64,000 nt of DNA from UBA2773 sp964458715 (GCA_964458715.1 CAYWJP010000001.1:1-64000), one strand, 5' to 3'; positions 8,141 to 17,105 are shown, numbered from the stretch's first letter. The notes: a model not told the origin generated them from the sequence alone. Translations and numbers: made by a program.

Positions 8141-9634
8141 ATGTATAAAATAATTAAAAAGGGACCATTTCAAAATATAATGCAACCCAACGACTCGAAA
8201 AGCATTCCGGTTCATTTTAATATGAGCGATGAATTAATGCCGGGAGACGACAGTTATGAAAAATTATTGAATATCGCCAAAGACAAAAGAGTCTTTCATC
8301 ATATTGCCGCCTTAACTGACATTCATTCCAAACCTGGCCGAAAAAATCCAACTGGATCGGTAGTAGCGACCGAAAAAGAAATCCTCCCCCAGCTAACTGA
8401 TTCAGCTCCTAACTGCGGAATGCGTTTAATTAAAACGCCTTTTTTCAAAGGAGATCTTTCCGATCAACAATTGGATGATTTATTTAAAGAATACACCAGA
8501 ACAATTCCTACCAGGACTTATTTTGGCACTTATTTCTCCCATAAAGATATTCTGGAGATCTCGAAACGAGGCTCTGAACCCGTGCTAGAGCGATTTGATA
8601 AAAGCAAAAAAGAACTAGACAACACCATGATGCGAGGAAATATGTTTGGTAATCAAAAAGTCACCAATCAAGAACTTTTTGAGTCTATTCCTTCTCTATT
8701 TTTTAGAATTGCCCAACTTCGCTTGGGAATTTTAGGAGAAGCTGGTAACCACTTCTTGGACTTGCTTTTAGTTGATGATATTATAGACCAAAAAACTGCT
8801 CATAAATTAGGAATTCAAAAGGATCAGTATGTTTTTCTTCTTCATACTGGATCAGGAATGTTTGGACAATATTCTAGTTATTTCTATATGCCTAAAAAGA
8901 AAGAGCACCTCAGTCAAAAATTTATAAATATTCTGAGCCGAGCCACTTTTTTAAAAAAAGACATTGAATGGCACCAAATTTTACAGAAAAAACTACCTCT
9001 TTACGAAAATAGCGATGAACTTTGGGGAATAAAAGAAAATTCTGAATTATATAAACATTTTATGATTGCTAATCGAGCTTCGGCTAATCACGCTTTCGCC
9101 AATCGAACTTTGCTTCAAATTAAAATTGAACAAGGAATCGAAAAAATATTAGGGAAAAAACTGGAACTACCCATTGTCTATGATATGAGTCACATTACGG
9201 TAATGAAGGAAAATCATTACAACAAGGATCTCTGGATCCACCGAAACGGCTCCGTCAGAGCTTTCGGTCCCAAAAGAATGAAAGGTATTAAAACCTATGA
9301 AGAAACTGGCGAACCAGTCTTCTTACCATCTTCAATGAGCACTCCGGTTTATCTCGGAGTAGGTACTGATGAAAATGAAACTACTTTCTTTTCTGCCCCG
9401 CACGGAACTGGGAAATCCAAAAATAAAACTTCGGAAGTACCCGTTGACAAAAACGCCTTAAAGACCAAAATGGAAAAAAGAAATGTTCGCCTTTACAACG
9501 CCAAATCTAAAGGAATTTTAGAACAAGATGCCTCCCATTATAAGGATGTAGAACCAGCAATTAAAGGAATGACTGAAAATGGGGTTATTAAACCAGTGGC
9601 TAAAATGCACCCCGTCTCAGTTTTAATGGCGTAG
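8141..9634 (+). CDS. rtcB: RtcB-like protein (RNA ligase family, divergent active site)
   Basis: The 497-aa product resembles tRNA-splicing/RNA-repair ligase RtcB, which joins 2',3'-cyclic phosphate and 5'-OH ends through a guanylylated His. Visible equivalents are NCGMRLIKT (Cys92), GNHFLDLL (His204), HTGSGMFGQ (His235), YDMSHI (His351), HRNGSVRAFGP (His367, the guanylylation-site position) and APHGTGK. The metal-binding Asp before the Cys, as in the DINCG type of motif, is replaced (SAPNCG), and HRKG is HRNG. A longer in-frame start exists at 8063, but it overlaps the preceding gene and adds an unrelated basic leader, so ATG 8141 was chosen. Its place inside a glycan cluster is unexplained. 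Confidence 0.8.
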   Translation: MYKIIKKGPFQNIMQPNDSKSIPVHFNMSDELMPGDDSYEKLLNIAKDKRVFHHIAALTDIHSKPGRKNPTGSVVATEKEILPQLTDSAPNCGMRLIKTPFFKGDLSDQQLDDLFKEYTRTIPTRTYFGTYFSHKDILEISKRGSEPVLERFDKSKKELDNTMMRGNMFGNQKVTNQELFESIPSLFFRIAQLRLGILGEAGNHFLDLLLVDDIIDQKTAHKLGIQKDQYVFLLHTGSGMFGQYSSYFYMPKKKEHLSQKFINILSRATFLKKDIEWHQILQKKLPLYENSDELWGIKENSELYKHFMIANRASANHAFANRTLLQIKIEQGIEKILGKKLELPIVYDMSHITVMKENHYNKDLWIHRNGSVRAFGPKRMKGIKTYEETGEPVFLPSSMSTPVYLGVGTDENETTFFSAPHGTGKSKNKTSEVPVDKNALKTKMEKRNVRLYNAKSKGILEQDASHYKDVEPAIKGMTENGVIKPVAKMHPVSVLMA

Positions 9635-9679
9635 AACAAGTTAAAAAGTTTGAAAGTTTATAAAGTTAGAAAACAAGAT

Positions 9680-10288
9680 ATGAAACTAATAACAATTTCG
9701 GGATTAGACGGATGTGGAAAAACCACCCAATTAGATTTGATTGAAAAAGAATTACAAAAAAATCATAAGGTGAAAAGATTTCATATGATTGGTTTTTCAA
9801 TTGCCAACAAACTTATTAAACAAAAAAAAGAGGCTAGAACTAGCAAAATTAAAGCCAAAACTAACGCCACCTGGGGAGCTATTTTAATGAGAAAAATTGC
9901 GATAGTAATTGATGTTTTTAGATTTCGCTTATATTATTTGGTAAAATCTAGCGAACATAAAACTGACTATCTTATAATAGACCGCTATTTCTACGATCAA
10001 ATAATTAATATTAAATATCTTGATAAGCAAAACGATTGGAAAAATAAACCTTTTTGGCAAAATTTTATCGAAAACCATTTAATCCAACCTAATTTAAAAA
10101 TTTATTTAAAAATAACGCCTGAAAAAATTCTAGAGAGAAATGCTAAAATTGAACAAGGAAAACAATATCTCTTAGAAAAAAATGGATTGTACAATCATTT
10201 CTCTAAAAAATGGAAACTAATCACCATCGACGGTAGTGGCAAGGAAAAAGAAATTCAACAGAAAATTAAAAAACAATTAAATGTCTAA
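9680..10288 (+). CDS. thymidylate kinase-like P-loop kinase
   Basis: The 202-aa product begins MKLITISGLDGCGKTTQ, with the Walker A motif GLDGCGKTT at residues 7-15. It has the DRYFYDQ segment near residue 105 that matches the DR(Y/F) substrate-binding motif of dTMP kinases. A C-terminal LID-like segment is rich in Lys/Glu. ATG 9680 was preferred over the upstream TTG at 9650 because the P-loop then lies at the usual distance from the N terminus. It could be the housekeeping Tmk or a paralogue of unknown specificity. The last 8 bp overlap the flippase gene, implying coupling. Confidence 0.75.
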   Translation: MKLITISGLDGCGKTTQLDLIEKELQKNHKVKRFHMIGFSIANKLIKQKKEARTSKIKAKTNATWGAILMRKIAIVIDVFRFRLYYLVKSSEHKTDYLIIDRYFYDQIINIKYLDKQNDWKNKPFWQNFIENHLIQPNLKIYLKITPEKILERNAKIEQGKQYLLEKNGLYNHFSKKWKLITIDGSGKEKEIQQKIKKQLNV

Positions 10289-11750
10289 TCTTTTTAAATC
10301 TTCAATTTTAATATCTTTATCCGAATTAGCTTTTAATTTTTCCGGGTATGTCACCCAAGCGCTAATTGGAAGAATGTTTACACCTGCTGAATATGGTCGT
10401 TTTAGCATTATAGTCACTTTTGCTACCATGATAATAGTTTTAATCGGCAGAGGAATACCAATTTCAACTAGTAAACATTTGAGTGAAATAAACAGAAAGG
10501 ATTTTAATGGTCGTTACGCTATCAAGAAAGCGGCCCTAACTATCCAAATTTTAATAATTGCAGTCATCTCTTTTGCTTATTTTATGTTAGCCTCTGTTTT
10601 TGCTAACATCCTAAAAGATCCTAGTTTGACTCCCTTATTTCAAATCTCTTCTTTGATTATTCCAACTTTTGCCCTGGCTAGTTTTTACGCTTATTATTTT
10701 ACTGGAATTCAAGACTTTAAAAGATCTTCTACTTTAAAATTTCTACGATCAATTTTCAAAATAATTTGCATCGTCGGATTAGGTTATTTTTTCAAGTTAA
10801 CTGGAGCTATTATCGGACAAGCATTAGCTCCCTTGCTAGTTTTCTTAAGTGGTTATTTGATGGATCCTTTTAATAAATTCAAACTAAAAAAACGAAAAGA
10901 TTTCAAAAATGCTCCCGTTAACATTGCTTTGATGAAAAAATTAAGTATTTTCGCTGGACCAATTGTAATCTTTATGCTTTTTTACGAATTCATGCTTTCA
11001 ATGAACCTGTATTTCGTAAAAGCCCTTCTTGGTCAAGATGATTTAGTCGGAATTTACAGCGCTGCTTCTACGGTTAGTCGTATTCCTTATTATCTGTTTT
11101 TCTTTATGACGATTATCCTGTTACCAAAAATTTCCGAACTAATCACCAATAAGGAACACAATAAAACTAAAGAATTATTGGAAAAGGCTTTCAAGTATTT
11201 ATTTATCACTTTAGTGCCCATGACAGTTCTACTCTCATTGTTTTCCGAATCGGCTGTCCGTTTTTTCTACGGCAGTCGCTATACTTCGGCCGGTTCAATA
11301 ATGAGTATTTTAATTTTTGGATTTGCCTTTTTAACAGTTTTCTACATTATCACTTTTGTTTTAAATGGCGCTGGAAAAAACAAATTTCCCGTTTGGGCTT
11401 CAATAATCGGAACTATCCTAAACGGAATTTTAAATTGGATACTTCTCAAAAGAATGGGCCTACCGGGATCAGCTATTGCCACTACCATAACGGCTTTCGT
11501 AATAATGATTTGGGCGCTTATTTACTCTAACCAGAAAATTACTCATTTTATTAATATTTGGTCAATCATTAAATATTTATTAACAGGATTGTTTATATAT
11601 CTTCTAGGGAGCCTGTTTTTCAGCCAAGGAAGATTTATTTTTATTTTATGGTCATTTCTATTGTTGATAATTTACTTCTTTATTATGATTCTTTTTAAAG
11701 AACTAAAAATCGACGATTGGAAATATTTAGTAAAATCTTTTAAGAAATAA
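10281..11750 (+). CDS. polysaccharide flippase (Wzx/MATE-like, MOP superfamily)
   Basis: The 489-aa polytopic protein has about 12-14 membrane helices, and the first starts almost at the N terminus (SSILISLSELAFNFSGYVTQ). Charged residues cluster in cytoplasmic loops, and a short PGSAIATT-type segment lies near residue 395, as in O-antigen exporters. It probably flips lipid-linked oligosaccharides assembled by the upstream glycosyltransferases. It overlaps the preceding kinase gene by 8 bp. A lipid II flippase (MurJ) is a possible alternative, but the context of glycosyltransferases favours a Wzx-like role. Confidence 0.82.
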   Translation: MSNLFKSSILISLSELAFNFSGYVTQALIGRMFTPAEYGRFSIIVTFATMIIVLIGRGIPISTSKHLSEINRKDFNGRYAIKKAALTIQILIIAVISFAYFMLASVFANILKDPSLTPLFQISSLIIPTFALASFYAYYFTGIQDFKRSSTLKFLRSIFKIICIVGLGYFFKLTGAIIGQALAPLLVFLSGYLMDPFNKFKLKKRKDFKNAPVNIALMKKLSIFAGPIVIFMLFYEFMLSMNLYFVKALLGQDDLVGIYSAASTVSRIPYYLFFFMTIILLPKISELITNKEHNKTKELLEKAFKYLFITLVPMTVLLSLFSESAVRFFYGSRYTSAGSIMSILIFGFAFLTVFYIITFVLNGAGKNKFPVWASIIGTILNGILNWILLKRMGLPGSAIATTITAFVIMIWALIYSNQKITHFINIWSIIKYLLTGLFIYLLGSLFFSQGRFIFILWSFLLLIIYFFIMILFKELKIDDWKYLVKSFKK

Positions 11751-11774
11751 TTTTTAATTATCTTCTATTTGAGC

Positions 11775-11780
11775 TATAAT
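11775..11780 (+). promoter_or_regulatory. candidate -10 element for the AI-2E permease gene
   Basis: A perfect TATAAT lies 35 bp before the ATG at 11815, in the gap after the flippase. No convincing -35 hexamer lies 16-18 bp upstream, so strength is uncertain. Confidence 0.4.
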
Positions 11781-11814
11781 AAAAATAATCAATTTTAATA
11801 TTTCATAAAAACAA

Positions 11815-12858
11815 ATGCAAAAACATCCTCACTTTTTACTCTTTTTAATCATCCTGTCTGCCATCGGGACTTTCTTTGTAATGAAACCGTTTCTTTTATC
11901 AATTTTTCTAGCTTTTATTTTATCCACCCTATTTAGTAAAACCAATAAAAAATTAGCCAAAAAATTAAATGGACACAAATCCTGGTCATCATTAATTATG
12001 TGTCTTTGGGTGATGCTAATTTTAATCATTCCATTTTTTATAATTACTGCGCTAATGATTTCTGAAGCGGATTCCCTAATCAAAGAAATGCAAAATAAAA
12101 ATATTTCTTTTGACATTAGTACCCTTAAAAATCTACCGATTGTGAATACTTTTAACTTAGATCAAACGTTACAATCGAACGAAGGAATCAGTCAAATAGC
12201 CAAGAGTACTCAAAATATCAGCAACTACCTATTCACCGCCATAAAAGCTGTTTATACCAGCGCTAGTAATTTTATTTTTATTTTAGTTGTTTGTTTTTTT
12301 GCTCTTTATTATTTTTTTAAAGACGGTGATTCAATTATCAAAAAAATAATGGATTTAAGTCCACTTCCTTCCAACCAAGAAAAAGAACTTTTTGAAAAAT
12401 TTAACACTATGACTATTGCCACCATTAAAGGAACTTTGATCATTGCCTTAATTCAAGGAATTTTAATGGGAATTACCTTTTGGATAGCCGGAGTTCAAGC
12501 TCCAACTCTATGGGGACTACTGACTGCTTTAATTTCGATTATTCCTCTGCTGGGCGCTTTTCTGATTTGGCTTCCGGTTGGTTTAGTTTTATTAGCTTTA
12601 AGCTATTATTGGCAAGGAATTTTTGTTCTAATTATAGGAGCGGTTATTATTAGTAGTATTGATAATTTTTTAAGACCGAAATTAATAGAGGGCCAAACTA
12701 GCCTACATCCATTATTAGTATTTCTCGCCACAATTGGAGGAATTGTTTTTTTCGGGCCATTAGGTTTCGTAGTTGGACCAGTTTTGGTAACTTTATTAAT
12801 ATCATTATTAGAAATCTATCAAACGGGTCATGTTCAAAATCCCGTTCTTGAAAAATAA
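11815..12858 (+). CDS. AI-2E family transporter (PerM/TqsA-type permease)
   Basis: The 347-aa protein has about eight membrane helices. It carries the family's conserved C-terminal region (DNFLRPKLIEGQTSLHP and then FGPLGFVVGPVLV) and the typical central long loop at residues 80-150. The family has been linked to autoinducer-2 export and to Na+/H+ exchange, so substrate cannot be named. It is separated from the flippase by 64 bp holding a TATAAT box and is followed 19 bp later by the PAP2-like gene. Confidence 0.85.
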   Translation: MQKHPHFLLFLIILSAIGTFFVMKPFLLSIFLAFILSTLFSKTNKKLAKKLNGHKSWSSLIMCLWVMLILIIPFFIITALMISEADSLIKEMQNKNISFDISTLKNLPIVNTFNLDQTLQSNEGISQIAKSTQNISNYLFTAIKAVYTSASNFIFILVVCFFALYYFFKDGDSIIKKIMDLSPLPSNQEKELFEKFNTMTIATIKGTLIIALIQGILMGITFWIAGVQAPTLWGLLTALISIIPLLGAFLIWLPVGLVLLALSYYWQGIFVLIIGAVIISSIDNFLRPKLIEGQTSLHPLLVFLATIGGIVFFGPLGFVVGPVLVTLLISLLEIYQTGHVQNPVLEK

Positions 12859-12877
12859 ATTATAAATAAAATAAATT

Positions 12878-13321
12878 ATGGAAATCAATTATTTATATAT
12901 TCTAATCCCAGTTTTAGTCGGAGGAATAACTCAGATAACAAAATTTGCCATCTTCACCTACAGACACGGCTTACAATGGAAATATTTATTTGCTCACGGT
13001 CATATGCCTTCCACCCACAGTGCTTTCGTGGCTGCTTTGGTTATAACTGCTGGTCGCTCAGCCGGTTTTGGTAGTGGTGTCTTTTTGATCGCCTTCTCTC
13101 TTAGCATAATAATAATTGACGACGCCTTAAGACTCCGAATGTACTTAGGTGACCAAGGCCGTTATCTAAATATGCTGATTGAAACCTTAAAAATGGACGC
13201 CAAGGAATTTCCCAAACTAAAAGAACGAGTTGGACACCGTTCTTCAGAAGTTTTAGTTGGAATAATTTATGGAATACTTTTGGCTAATTTATTCTTCTAC
13301 CTTTTTTCAAAATTAAATTAA
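12878..13321 (+). CDS. divergent PAP2 family protein (DUF212)
   Basis: This is a 147-aa membrane protein with about four helices. The phosphatase-like signature appears as HGHMPSTHSAFVAAL at about residues 40-54 and KERVGHRSSEVLVG at about 109-122, matching the acid-phosphatase/vanadium-peroxidase related DUF212 family. It may act on lipid phosphates such as polyprenyl diphosphates; the activity is inferred from family membership. It may be co-transcribed with the AI-2E permease gene. Confidence 0.85.
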   Translation: MEINYLYILIPVLVGGITQITKFAIFTYRHGLQWKYLFAHGHMPSTHSAFVAALVITAGRSAGFGSGVFLIAFSLSIIIIDDALRLRMYLGDQGRYLNMLIETLKMDAKEFPKLKERVGHRSSEVLVGIIYGILLANLFFYLFSKLN

Positions 13322-13358
13322 ATCATTTAGAATATTTTTTTATCATTTCTGATTAAAT

Positions 13359-13802
13359 ATGCCAGAAAAAATTATAATCAAAAACGCCCCGATAGAAGAC
13401 GTTGTATTTGTAAATTCAACAATTACTGAATTTGATAAACCTTATAAAAAAGAATATTTTAAAGAAAGATATGAGGGTAAAGATAATTTAATAATCGTTG
13501 CTTATATCAGCAACAAACCTGTTGGTTATGTTGTTTGGTACAATCGAGATAATGATAATTCTTTCTATTGCTGGATGGCTGGTGTTAATCCCGAGTATAG
13601 ACGTCTTGGTATTTTAAAAAAATTAATGGATTATGGATTTAATTGGGCAAAAAATAAAGGTTATCAAAAAATAAAAATAAAAACGAGAAACAACCGACGT
13701 GAAATGCTTACATATTTAGTTAGATATGGCTTTCAATTTACAAATATAGTCCAATATCCAAATGTCGATGACAATAGAATCGAACTTGAAAAATCAACAT
13801 AA
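13359..13802 (+). CDS. GNAT family N-acetyltransferase
   Basis: The 147-aa product has the GNAT acetyl-CoA site: the V-V-W-Y strand followed by WMAGVNPEYRRLGILKKLM at about residues 74-92, equivalent to the Q/RxxGxG/A motif. The C-terminal part (YLVRYGFQFTN) is the usual end of the fold. The substrate is unknown. Its stop codon is 1 bp from the stop of the convergent MurE-like gene, with no terminator between them. Confidence 0.8.
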   Translation: MPEKIIIKNAPIEDVVFVNSTITEFDKPYKKEYFKERYEGKDNLIIVAYISNKPVGYVVWYNRDNDNSFYCWMAGVNPEYRRLGILKKLMDYGFNWAKNKGYQKIKIKTRNNRREMLTYLVRYGFQFTNIVQYPNVDDNRIELEKST

Positions 13803-13803
13803 T

Positions 13804-15081
13804 TTAGTTATTCAAGATATCTTGAATAACTTTTTTATCGTTCCAGAGAATAGTTTTAGATCCAATCATCATTGTTTCTTCAGCGCCTTTCCCTGTTACT
13901 AAAACAATATCCCTTTTTTCTGCAATTTCAAGAGCCTTTTCTAAGGCTTTTTTTCGATCCTCAACTCTTAAAAGTTTTTTAATGTTTTTAACCCCCTTTT
14001 CAATCTCTTCCATAATTTTAACCGGATCTTCGGTATAAGAGTCTTCATTAGTTACAATTATTTTATCAGCAAACCGAGAAACTATTTCTCCCATAATTGG
14101 ACGCTTCCCTCGATCTCGATCCCCGCAACTACCAAAAACCCAAATTAATTTGGCCTGATTTTTCTTTTTAAAATCCTCCATCATTTTGCCCAACTTCTCC
14201 ATCGAATCAGGAGTCAAAGCATAATCAATAATTATTTTTATTCCTTTTTTATTTTCCACAAAATCCATTCTTCCTGGAATATTCTTAATTTCTTTTAATT
14301 TATTACTAATATTATTCATTGACACTCCTTCTGAAACACCCACACAAATAGCGGCTAAAGCATTTTCAATATTAAACTTACCTGGTAAATTTAATTTAAA
14401 ACTAACCCCGTCCACCACAAAACCACTTTTAAAATTTTCCAGTTTTATATCTTCTGCTTTCCAAGTTGGACAATTTTTTGAAATTTTTTCTTTAAAATCA
14501 ATCCCATACAAATAATTTTTATCCATTCCCGGCAAAACAAATTCTTGAAATTTTTCCATATCTCGATTGATAATTCCCACTCGCTTGGTTCTTCGCCAAG
14601 AATTAGAAGTTATTTGAAATAATTTTAATTTAGTTTTTCGATAATCATCCATATTCAAGTGATAATCTAAATGTTCCCGTGTAATATTAGTTACCACCGC
14701 CGTATTATAATCCACGCCCCAAATTCGAAATTGATCCAAGGCATGAGAAGAAGTTTCCAAAACTAAATATTCGCAACCATCTCCGAGAGCTTTACTGATA
14801 AATTTTTGTAACTGCCAAGCTGATTGAGTCGTAAATTTAGTTCTGTTAACTTCCTCCTGGTCTCCAATTTTAAAATTAATAGTCGAATAAATTGCCACTT
14901 TTTTGCCAGTAGCTTCTAATACTTTTCCAATCATTTGAACCGTCGTAGTTTTTCCATTAGTTCCAGTTACGCCAATCACAATTATTTTCCGAGAAGGAAA
15001 CATAAATCTAAAATTAGCTGCAATTGCCATCTTTAAATGATAAATATTTTTAATTTTTTGAACAATTCTTTTAATCTTCAT
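13804..15081 (-). CDS. murE: MurE-like UDP-N-acetylmuramyl-tripeptide synthetase lacking the N-terminal domain
   Basis: The 425-aa Mur ligase has the ATP-binding GTNGKTTT at residues 40-47, TSSHALDQFR, NITREHLDYH and the C-terminal CGDRDRGKRP. Together these point to the MurE branch, which adds the third residue of the peptidoglycan stem peptide. In canonical MurE the P-loop comes after an N-terminal UDP-binding domain of about 90-100 residues; here that domain is missing. The substrate-selectivity position (DNPR in meso-diaminopimelate enzymes) reads EDSY within TNEDSYTEDP. Substrate is therefore uncertain. It lies 12 bp downstream of the FemAB gene and is probably in one operon with it. Confidence 0.8.
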   Translation of the reverse strand: MKIKRIVQKIKNIYHLKMAIAANFRFMFPSRKIIVIGVTGTNGKTTTVQMIGKVLEATGKKVAIYSTINFKIGDQEEVNRTKFTTQSAWQLQKFISKALGDGCEYLVLETSSHALDQFRIWGVDYNTAVVTNITREHLDYHLNMDDYRKTKLKLFQITSNSWRRTKRVGIINRDMEKFQEFVLPGMDKNYLYGIDFKEKISKNCPTWKAEDIKLENFKSGFVVDGVSFKLNLPGKFNIENALAAICVGVSEGVSMNNISNKLKEIKNIPGRMDFVENKKGIKIIIDYALTPDSMEKLGKMMEDFKKKNQAKLIWVFGSCGDRDRGKRPIMGEIVSRFADKIIVTNEDSYTEDPVKIMEEIEKGVKNIKKLLRVEDRKKALEKALEIAEKRDIVLVTGKGAEETMMIGSKTILWNDKKVIQDILNN

Positions 15082-15093
15082 TCTAGTTTATTA

Positions 15094-16047
15094 TTAGCGT
15101 TTTAATAATTGTAAAATTCTATAAATCCAATATTTAAGTGGACATAAAATTAAATCGTAACAACCAGGAAATACAACCGGCGCGCAATTAGGACGAAATC
15201 CTTTTTTAAATCGAGTTATTCCTGCCCATTTTTTCTTGTTCAATTCAACTGCTATACCAAAAAAATCATATTTTATGGCACCTTTCTCCTTGGCTCTTTT
15301 AATAGCTTCCCATTGTAAAAAATAATTAGCCATAAGATTTCGATCTTTATCTGAAGAAGCTCCATGTAAATAAGTGGCTACTCCGCCAAAATAACTAACA
15401 ATAATCGCTCCGACAGGTTGCTCTCCACTAGAAGCCACTAGAAGCTCCAAATTATCCCTTGGAACAGCTTTGAACATCTTTTTGTAGTATCCACTATTAT
15501 GAAAAGATACACCATCTCTAATGGCTGTTTCTTGGGTTAATTTCCAAAAAATGTCTAGGTCTTCAAGATTTTCCGAAATTCTGACTTCGACCTCCTTTTT
15601 TTCAGCCAAGCGAATATTATAGCGAGTCTTTGATTTCATTTCAGCTAAAATTTGGTCCAAATCTTTTTTCAAGTCAATTACTAAAGTTTCCGAAGATTGA
15701 TGATTTTTCCTCGCTTTAACTATCCAACCTTTGAATTTTTTCAAATCTTCTTTTCTCTGAGGCTCCACTCTAATCCAACTCGCCCTATTTTTAATTGCAA
15801 TTTTCTTAATATTCTCTAGCAATAATTGATTGTCTTCCTCATCGTCGCTAAAGACAGGACCGCGAGGAATATAAAAATACTTACCAACAACTGGCAGTTT
15901 GTTTTCAATAACCAAAGTTTTGTTTTTTGAACTTTCTGTCAAATAGAAAGTTTTTCCCAATTCACGCTGAAAAGCCACCCAATGCACAGATTGTAAAAAA
16001 CCCCCGTCTAAACTATTTTCTTCTAAAAATCTCTCTTTTTTATCCAT
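15094..16047 (-). CDS. FemAB family peptidoglycan bridge-type aminoacyltransferase
   Basis: The 317-aa product is a FemABX/GNAT-double-domain protein. It starts with SLDGGFLQSVHWVAFQ, then has a MKSKTRYNIRLAEKK segment near residue 140 and a YLHGASSDKDRNLMANYF segment near 235, followed by KYDFFGIA, all typical of Fem proteins. These enzymes add amino acids from aminoacyl-tRNA to the lipid II stem peptide. It is upstream of the MurE-like gene, supporting a cell-wall role. No Shine-Dalgarno is visible at the chosen ATG. Confidence 0.85.
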   Translation of the reverse strand: MDKKERFLEENSLDGGFLQSVHWVAFQRELGKTFYLTESSKNKTLVIENKLPVVGKYFYIPRGPVFSDDEEDNQLLLENIKKIAIKNRASWIRVEPQRKEDLKKFKGWIVKARKNHQSSETLVIDLKKDLDQILAEMKSKTRYNIRLAEKKEVEVRISENLEDLDIFWKLTQETAIRDGVSFHNSGYYKKMFKAVPRDNLELLVASSGEQPVGAIIVSYFGGVATYLHGASSDKDRNLMANYFLQWEAIKRAKEKGAIKYDFFGIAVELNKKKWAGITRFKKGFRPNCAPVVFPGCYDLILCPLKYWIYRILQLLKR

Positions 16048-16107
16048 TTTAAAAATATTATTATTCTAAATATTGTCAATATCCGCCTAGCACGACAGGG
16101 ATTAGAT

Positions 16108-16215
16108 ATTTAAGTGTAGTTTGAGGAAAATTTAATCACGATTAAATCAGATTCTTCATCTCAATATTCTCTTAATATAACAGAAATCCTATATTTGAGC
16201 ACAGTTGAAAAACAC
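16108..16215 (-). repeat. two truncated copies of the 120-bp family A element
   Basis: Two half-elements, at about 16108-16135 (TTAAGTGTAGTTTGAGG) and about 16192-16212 (ATTTGAGCACAGTTGA), match the right-hand side of the family A element. They lie in tandem beyond the full ruvA-proximal copy. No matching left half (ACAAAGAA...CCAAA) is present for either, so they are remnants. Confidence 0.6.
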
Positions 16216-16216
16216 C

Positions 16217-16338
16217 AAGAATTATAAGTTTGAGTGCAATTCGAGGAAAAACCGGAGTTGTCGTCTGGGGCGTATGAATAATACAGCGAAGTCGACACGA
16301 TGGTTTTAACAAAGAAGTGCGCCAAACTTATAGCTCTT
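16217..16338 (-). repeat. family A structured element, copy A1 (3' of ruvA)
   Basis: This 122-bp element starts 2 bp after the ruvA stop codon in the direction of ruvA transcription. Outer arms of 16 nt (16217-16232 and 16323-16338) pair with two mismatches. The inner stem GTGCA/TGCGC, the conserved loop strands ATTCGAGG and AACAAAGAA, and an inner P2 stem (aaaacc...tgtcg with cgaca...ggtttt) are all present. Confidence 0.75.
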
Positions 16339-16340
16339 GT

Positions 16341-16910
16341 CTATTGGCGCATGGATTTAAGGGCAAGCTTTATCCTTTCCGAAATATCTTCAATCCCACT
16401 TTCAACACTTTTCGACGCTTCCCTCGCCTCACTGATATTGTACCCCATTGACACCAAAGCTTCGATAACATCTTGATCACCTTGAGCAGTTTGTTGAATA
16501 GCAGCTGAAAAGTTTTTAATCTTATTCTGAAGCTCTAAAACTACTCTCTCGGCAATTTTCTTCCCAATTCCTGATACTTGAGTCAAAATACTTATATCAC
16601 GATTAACAATAGCAGTTTTAATCACATCCGGTGAGGCAATATTAAGAATATTCAAAGCTGCTTTTGGTCCAATCCCCGAGACTGAAATTAGCAACTCAAA
16701 CAACTCCAATTCTCCTTGAGTTTCAAATCCAATTAACATTAGTTGGTCTTCTTTTACGTGAGTATGAATAAATAATTCCAAAATTTCCTGACTAGAAGCC
16801 TTACCAATAGTTGCTTCATTGCAAAAAACCTTATAACCCACGCCGTTAACGTCAACTACTAAATATCCCACTCCGAAATAATTCACTAATCCTTTTAATT
16901 TTCCAATCAT
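16341..16910 (-). CDS. ruvA: Holliday junction branch migration protein RuvA
   Basis: The 189-aa RuvA forms the tetramer that holds Holliday junctions and loads the RuvB motor. Visible parts are the N-terminal OB-fold (MIGKLKGLVNYFGVGYLVVDV), the HhH motifs (LLISVSGIGPKAALNIL at about 72-88 and LTQVSGIGKKIAERVV at about 107-122) and the C-terminal domain III (DVIEALVSMGYNISEA) that contacts RuvB. RuvB and RuvC are not in this window. A family A element follows its stop codon immediately. Confidence 0.95.
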   Translation of the reverse strand: MIGKLKGLVNYFGVGYLVVDVNGVGYKVFCNEATIGKASSQEILELFIHTHVKEDQLMLIGFETQGELELFELLISVSGIGPKAALNILNIASPDVIKTAIVNRDISILTQVSGIGKKIAERVVLELQNKIKNFSAAIQQTAQGDQDVIEALVSMGYNISEAREASKSVESGIEDISERIKLALKSMRQ

Positions 16911-16916
16911 CTTTTT

Positions 16917-17050
16917 ATCTTAATTTTGAATTTTAAATTTTGAATTTTGATTCAATTTAGAATGACTTAATTTATAATTTCAGTAATTTTTTAGAAAATT
17001 AATTCATTAAAAATTAGAATTTGATTCAAAATTCAAAATTTAAAATTAAT
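16917..17050. repeat. family C long AT-rich hairpin
   Basis: Three tandem AATTTTGA-type units on the left are mirrored by AATTCAAAATT units on the right around 17030, forming an imperfect inverted repeat of about 130 bp between ruvA and rpsT. Similar hairpins lie near 29821, 42036, 43543 and 44185. Confidence 0.6.
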
Positions 17051-17076
17051 TTCATTGTGTTTATAATATCATTATC

Positions 17077-17105
17077 TTTACAAATTTTCCAGACCGTGCT
17101 AATAT
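17077..17105 (+). promoter_or_regulatory. sigma70-type promoter of rpsT
   Basis: A TTTACA -35 box (17077-17082), a 17-bp spacer and a TAATAT -10 box (17100-17105) lie 33 bp before the rpsT ATG. A second TATAAT at 17062-17067 lacks a good -35. Confidence 0.7.

Noticed and set aside
16217..16338. family A as a simple Rho-independent terminator
   Set aside because: It lacks a terminal T-run, is far longer than needed, has conserved unpaired strands and is followed by further transcribed genes in the str operon.
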